Positions 6,425 to 9,640 of a DNA stretch of 9,640 nucleotides are shown piece by piece. The translations under genes were made by a program, and so were the position numbers. The notes beneath the pieces are model-generated. The model had not been told where the DNA came from and searched no databases. It saw only the letters and a program-made list of their open reading frames with translations. The stretch is from JBGOUJ01 sp041477005 (GTDB lineage Bacteria > Acidobacteriota > Terriglobia > Bryobacterales > JACQDG01): assembly GCA_041477005.1 (NCBI GenBank), contig JBGOUJ010000272.1, positions 1 through 9,640 on the forward strand, written 5' to 3'. Each line of letters starts with the position of its first letter. Position 1 is the first letter of the stretch.

Positions 6425-9028
6425 TCAGTCACCGGCTGCAGCCTCATCTGCGACCGACTCTGCTCCCAGATCCTGCTGCTCGGAAGCGACCGGCTTCCCG
6501 GGCGCCGCTTGGAAGCCGCGACCCTGCAGTTCTCTGGCCACCTCGTCGGCTCCTGCTCGAGCAGCGGCCTCCAGCCGGCCCGCCTCAACTGCGGGCGCAA
6601 TCCAAAGGGCCACAACGAAAGCAACCGCCAGAAGCAACGCCGGGGGGCTCATGTCGAGCGCCGCCATGGCTACGGCCGATACAGCCACGATGGCCTGCAG
6701 CCAATAAATGGCCCGAGCCGGCCGGATTACCGCCAAGAGTCGGGCCGAGCGCTTGGGACCACCGTGATGCTCGATCACCATCGACAGGAACGCCTCCCCG
6801 AGGGTGCCTCGGCGAATCTTGAGGTCCCAAGAGTAATGACCCGGATTCCATCCCACGGCACAACCCATGCCGATGAGCTTTCTGGTTAAGAGGTCCAGGA
6901 AAGCGTTCTTCTCCAGGCCCATCCCTCCGTTGTAGCTCCACTTTATAGAGCGGCGAAACGGCTGCAGCCGCTGCCACCAGCGGCTGGCCCGCCGGCTCGG
7001 CTGGGCCTGAATCCTCGCGCTGCGCCACGGGGCCAGGCCGCCCTTCAGACGCCCCCAGTCCCGCGCCAAAGGCTCGAGGAAATTAAGCCAGGCGATTGTC
7101 GCGCGCCACTGCAGACGCCGGAACCATGTGGACGCTACCTTCGGATCCTCGAGAACATCTAGTTTGGCGTCGCTGGCACAAACAGCGCAGTACAGCCCGG
7201 TGTACGCCATCCCTAGCCCAACCAGGGCAAACGCCCACGGGAAAAAGAAGCCGAGTACAAACAACGCCACAAGCCCAAAGTGCCACTCCATGGCACGCGG
7301 CAGAAAGGAGAGTACTTTGCTTCCACCCGGATCATACATTGGCTGGAAGCCGGCGGATCCCCAAAGGCCGTGATAGACGACCGGCTTGGCAAAGAGGCGG
7401 AAGAAGGGGTAGGGCCCGTAAATGCGGCCGGCCCAAAATGTGTGACCCCAAGGATTGAATTTGTTGGGGTGCTTGTGTTCGAGCATGCACTCGGACACCC
7501 CATATCCGACCTGCTGGCGCCAGTAGGCTTTCACCGAAGAGCGGCGATGGTGCCAGACCACGGCTGACGGGCTGAATCCGATCCGGTAGCCGTTGTCGAG
7601 CAGACGCCAGCAAATGTCCACGTCATCGGCCGCCTCGGTAAAAATCGGGTCGAAGCCGCCGATGCCATCCAGGGCGCTCTTGAGGAAGCTCATGTTGCAG
7701 CCGGGAATGTGCTCGGCGTGGCGGTCATCCAACATGACTTGTGTGGGGCCGCCAGGGGACCGGTACACGCACTTGGCGAGCCAGTTGTCCTCGGGCGGTA
7801 CCAGGTTGGGCCCGCCCACGCCCGCCACACCCTCGGTGATGAAGGTGGTCGCAAGGTAAGAAAGCCAGTCGGCGTCCGCACGGGCGTCGGAATCGATATA
7901 CGCAATGATCTCGCCGGTCGCAGCTCGCAGGCCTTCATTTCGGGCCGCGCTGACCCCGCGGTTCGGGGTGGAGATCAAGCGGAACGGATATCGTCGGGCA
8001 ATTTCTCCGGTGGAGTCGGTCGAACCGTCGTCCACGACGATTACTTCGTAATCCGGATAGCGGAGGTCCACGAGCGACTGCAGGCAGCGGTCAAGCGTGC
8101 GGGCGGCGTTGTGCGCCGCCACCACGACCGAAACACGCGGCCACTCCCGGTCGCGCGGAAATGGAACGGCGGTGGTGAACCGGCGCTGGACGGTCTGGTA
8201 AGAGGGCTTCGGGCGGCGGTCTTTGTCGACCAGGCCGAAGCCCCACTCGTCGATGAGCAGGTTGTCCTGGAAGAACGGGTCGGTCCACCCGAAGACCACA
8301 GCGCCCGCCAAGCCGTGATCGAAGACCTCTTCGGCCTGCCAATCGAGAAAGCGGGCCTGTCCCTCGTGCCCGTGCCGGATACTGCAGATGCCGAACTCGG
8401 TCAACACCAGGGGGAGTTCGCCGGCCAAGTGCTGCAGGCGTGAAAGATAAGGGCAAAACTGCTCGCGATGGTGCAGGTAGACATTGAAAGTAAAAACGTC
8501 AACGAAGGGGAGCTCCAGGTATTCCGTGGTTGGATAGTTTGTATAGGTGACCAACGGCCCGGGGTCCTCGTCCTTGGCAATCTCGCAAAGCTCCCGGAGA
8601 AACGACTCAACTTTCTTCGCTCCGTACCACCGGACGATCGGAGGCGGAATCTCCTTGGCCACCGCGTACATCAGCACGGCTGGGTGCCGGCGGCAGGAAG
8701 CCACCATGTCGCGGACATCGCGGCGGATGAGCTCGCGTGTCCGGTGGTCTTCGAGGAAGCATTCATATTCCATCCACGGGGTGTTGATAATCGCCCGGAT
8801 CCCGTGTTCCTGGGCGCGATCCAGAACCGAGATCGGGGGAACCGTGTAGGTCAGGATTGTATTAATGCCCGCTTGCCGCATGAGGCGGAAATCCTGGAGC
8901 AGTTGCTCGTCCTCCGGGAACTGGTGTCCTTCGCGATTGGGCGGAAATGCCCCATACGCCACACCTTTGACGAAGAACTTCTCGTGATCGAGGAAAAGAA
9001 ATTTACCTTCTGCGCGCGGGCGCCCCAT
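6425..9028 (-). CDS. GH-A-like TIM barrel fused to a family 2 glycosyltransferase with C-terminal membrane segments
   Basis: An 867-residue, three-part protein from ATG 9026-9028. Residues ~8-290 resemble the catalytic barrel of GH2/GH5-type (clan GH-A) enzymes: KFFVKGVAYGAFPP, RQAGINTILTY, HPAVLMYAVAKE with candidate acid/base Glu126, and LVLTEFG with candidate nucleophile Glu211. Residues ~297-530 are a GT2 domain: RVSVVVAAHNAARTL, VIVVDDGSTDST, DSD at 379-381, and EAADDVDICWRL for the acceptor/base region. Hydrophobic spans at ~583-616 and ~775-814 suggest up to four membrane helices, ending in an Ala/Glu-rich tail. No signal peptide is visible, so both catalytic domains are probably cytosolic. 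A GTG at 9107-9109 would add 27 residues that look non-homologous; I prefer the ATG, although its ribosome site is weak. As first gene of the operon it may initiate or extend the glycan; the barrel might trim, bind or measure it. Confidence 0.9.
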   Translation of the reverse strand: MGRPRAEGKFLFLDHEKFFVKGVAYGAFPPNREGHQFPEDEQLLQDFRLMRQAGINTILTYTVPPISVLDRAQEHGIRAIINTPWMEYECFLEDHRTRELIRRDVRDMVASCRRHPAVLMYAVAKEIPPPIVRWYGAKKVESFLRELCEIAKDEDPGPLVTYTNYPTTEYLELPFVDVFTFNVYLHHREQFCPYLSRLQHLAGELPLVLTEFGICSIRHGHEGQARFLDWQAEEVFDHGLAGAVVFGWTDPFFQDNLLIDEWGFGLVDKDRRPKPSYQTVQRRFTTAVPFPRDREWPRVSVVVAAHNAARTLDRCLQSLVDLRYPDYEVIVVDDGSTDSTGEIARRYPFRLISTPNRGVSAARNEGLRAATGEIIAYIDSDARADADWLSYLATTFITEGVAGVGGPNLVPPEDNWLAKCVYRSPGGPTQVMLDDRHAEHIPGCNMSFLKSALDGIGGFDPIFTEAADDVDICWRLLDNGYRIGFSPSAVVWHHRRSSVKAYWRQQVGYGVSECMLEHKHPNKFNPWGHTFWAGRIYGPYPFFRLFAKPVVYHGLWGSAGFQPMYDPGGSKVLSFLPRAMEWHFGLVALFVLGFFFPWAFALVGLGMAYTGLYCAVCASDAKLDVLEDPKVASTWFRRLQWRATIAWLNFLEPLARDWGRLKGGLAPWRSARIQAQPSRRASRWWQRLQPFRRSIKWSYNGGMGLEKNAFLDLLTRKLIGMGCAVGWNPGHYSWDLKIRRGTLGEAFLSMVIEHHGGPKRSARLLAVIRPARAIYWLQAIVAVSAVAMAALDMSPPALLLAVAFVVALWIAPAVEAGRLEAAARAGADEVARELQGRGFQAAPGKPVASEQQDLGAESVADEAAAGD

Positions 9029-9194
9029 GTGCGATCCAGTCCGAGGGGGAGACAAACTCGTTCCGGCCAGAAATCCTGACTGGCACAAGACAGAAACGCG
9101 CCACCCCACATCTCGATGCGCTTTCCGCCAATCCCGTGCGCCAGGGCCAAAACTCAGGACATGTACCGCTCCCCCATTTCTGTGCTTGTGGCGC

Positions 9195-9211
9195 CGCGGT
9201 TAGGGACCGCG
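9195..9211 (-). other. Leader hairpin 3
   Basis: CGCGGT (9195-9200) and ACCGCG (9206-9211) form a perfect 6-base-pair GC-rich stem with a 5-base loop. No T run follows on the minus strand, so it is not a terminator; it may simply be part of the structured leader. Confidence 0.35.
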
Positions 9212-9277
9212 ACGGATGACCAAGTTCGGGAATCGTGTCGGCCGAACCAGCAGGGCGGCCAATCTGACGTGGAATCA

Positions 9278-9300
9278 CCGGGACTCGAACAGCTTCCCGG
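9278..9300 (-). other. Leader hairpin 2, with a tRNA T-arm-like core
   Basis: CCGGGA and TCCCGG form a perfect 6-base-pair stem with an 11-base loop. On the minus strand the sequence reads GTTCGAGTCCCGG, like the 3' half of a tRNA T-arm, but the rest of a tRNA cloverleaf is absent. Confidence 0.35.
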
Positions 9301-9303
9301 AAA

Positions 9304-9327
9304 AGCCTCAGCTTCTCGGATGAGGCT
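9304..9327 (-). other. Leader hairpin 1, terminator-like
   Basis: On the minus strand AGCCTCA (9321-9327) and TGAGGCT (9304-9310) form a 7-base-pair stem with a 10-base loop, followed by a short T run. It begins about 10 bases after the predicted transcription start, so it could cap the 5' end against decay or act as an attenuator. The T run is only about four bases, too short for a confident terminator. Confidence 0.35.
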
Positions 9328-9343
9328 CATATACAGGAAAGTT

Positions 9344-9372
9344 ATGATACAGGAACAGGGTGGGTCTTTCAA
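9344..9372 (-). promoter_or_regulatory. Sigma-70-like promoter driving the operon
   Basis: On the minus strand TTGAAA (9367-9372) is followed by exactly 17 bases and then TATCAT (9344-9349). This is four of six or better for both boxes, at the optimal spacing. Transcription would start near 9337, giving a leader of about 310 bases before the fusion-gene ATG. It is the only good box pair I found upstream of the first gene; the sequence alone cannot prove activity. Confidence 0.45.
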
Positions 9373-9383
9373 CCGCGAGCGGT
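9372..9383. promoter_or_regulatory. Perfect 12-base palindrome abutting the -35 box (candidate operator)
   Basis: ACCGC-GA-GCGGT is a perfect inverted repeat that shares one base with the -35 box and extends upstream of it. This is where an activator or repressor dimer could sit, but the half-sites are short and no regulator gene is in the window. Confidence 0.25.
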
Positions 9384-9436
9384 ACTCTTCTGGGGACAAA
9401 AATCGTACTAGGCCTTCTAGGAGATTCGACCCTCAG

Positions 9437-9450
9437 CCGCCCCAGGGCGG
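9437..9450. repeat. GC-rich perfect inverted repeat
   Basis: CCGCCC-CA-GGGCGG is a perfect 6-base inverted repeat with a 2-base centre, about 65 bases upstream of the -35 box of the operon promoter. No T run follows on either strand. It could be a protein-binding site. Confidence 0.25.
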
Positions 9451-9501
9451 ATTGCCAAAAGTTGCGAAGAGCCTCTTGAAATCATTTTCTATCAATTACA
9501 T

Positions 9502-9594
9502 ATGGAGAATCAGCAAGTCGTTCAGCCGCATCCCCCAAAAGGCGACGAAGAGAACAAGCAGCATGTTGTCAAGAAGTTCCAAGTGCAGGTTTGA
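9502..9594 (+). CDS. Possible small hydrophilic protein, 30 residues (unproven)
   Basis: A 30-codon frame begins MENQQVVQPHPPKGDEEN and ends KKFQVQV before TGA. Its strongly charged, Pro/His-containing composition reads more like a real peptide than like out-of-frame noise, and it would be divergent from the operon. Against it: there is no Shine-Dalgarno sequence before the ATG, the length is marginal, and no partner gene is visible. It may also be the 5' remnant of a longer gene ended by the TGA. Function is unknown. Confidence 0.22.
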   Translation: MENQQVVQPHPPKGDEENKQHVVKKFQVQV

Positions 9595-9640
9595 AGTGGG
9601 TGCGGACTAGACTAGATCAGAGTTCCTGGGCGCGATTGCA

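Larger units (their letters stand above)
9029..9640. other. Intergenic and 5'-leader region with no convincing long gene
   Basis: About 610 bases upstream of the operon. Frames on both strands here lack recognisable domains, and the longest one (plus strand, 9116-9610) reads as random Ser/Arg-rich sequence. What the region holds is a minus-strand promoter, a palindrome beside it, three perfect hairpins in the predicted transcript leader, a GC-rich inverted repeat at 9437-9450, and one small plus-strand frame. Composition becomes more AT-rich around 9470-9510 (TTGAAATCATTTTCTATCAATT). Confidence 0.6.

Noticed and set aside
9029..9109. GTG start adding 27 residues to the fusion protein
   Set aside because: The added residues show no family resemblance; the barrel proper begins just after the ATG at 9028.
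9190..9300. Cobalamin riboswitch
   Set aside because: Fragments such as GGGAAGC and GCGGTCCC recall it, but the ordered core boxes are missing.
9271..9330. Complete tRNA gene on the minus strand
   Set aside because: No matching acceptor strand, no 5-pair T stem around TTCGAGT, and no normal anticodon arm.
9496..9564. Minus-strand 22-codon hydrophobic frame (MLLVLFVAFWGM start)
   Set aside because: It is the exact antisense of the charged small plus-strand frame and lacks a ribosome site; hydrophobicity is expected from antisense reading.
1..9640. CRISPR array, insertion sequence or prophage
   Set aside because: No regular spaced repeats, terminal inverted repeats, transposase or phage proteins were seen.

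Overview
The window shows six genes, all on the minus strand, filling roughly positions 1 to 9028. They look like one operon read from right to left, and the remaining ~610 bases on the right are a non-coding, probably regulatory region. In transcription order the genes are: (1) a large fusion of a clan GH-A-like TIM barrel and a family 2 glycosyltransferase (GT2) with C-terminal membrane segments, 6425-9028; (2) and (3) two paralogous ABC exporter half-transporters, 4586-6388 and 2772-4589; (4) a small class I SAM-dependent methyltransferase, 2136-2756; (5) a second GT2 with an extra C-terminal domain, 973-2139; (6) a GT4-type glycosyltransferase, cut by the left edge at position 1. Three junctions are ATGA or GTGA overlaps and the other two gaps are 15 and 36 bases, so the genes are probably co-transcribed and translationally coupled.

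The organism is a bacterium with a fairly GC-rich genome. The two ABC genes and the fusion gene look richer in GC than the MT-GT2-GT4 end (judged by eye, not counted). Tandem 'PWP' ABC exporters and GH-GT2 fusions of this style recall gene clusters of uncultured soil bacteria such as Acidobacteriota, but the sequence does not fix the phylum. There are no rRNA, CRISPR, transposase or phage genes, and no complete tRNA.

Right-hand region (9029-9640): on the minus strand there is a good sigma-70-like promoter (TTGAAA, 17-base spacer, TATCAT; 9344-9372), flanked on its upstream side by a perfect 12-base palindrome. The predicted leader of about 310 bases contains three perfect short hairpins. A 30-codon plus-strand frame at 9502-9594 reads like a small hydrophilic protein but is unproven.

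Taken together, the operon most likely builds a glycan or glycoconjugate at the inner face of the membrane (fusion GT2, GT2, GT4), methylates it or a precursor, and exports it through the ABC pair. No Wzx/Wzy polymerase pair, nucleotide-sugar synthesis gene or priming transferase is visible, so the product cannot be named. The most noteworthy features are the GH-GT2 fusion with a departed acid/base motif (Ala-Lys-Glu where Asn-Glu is expected), the unnamed C-terminal domain of the second GT2, and the structured leader.
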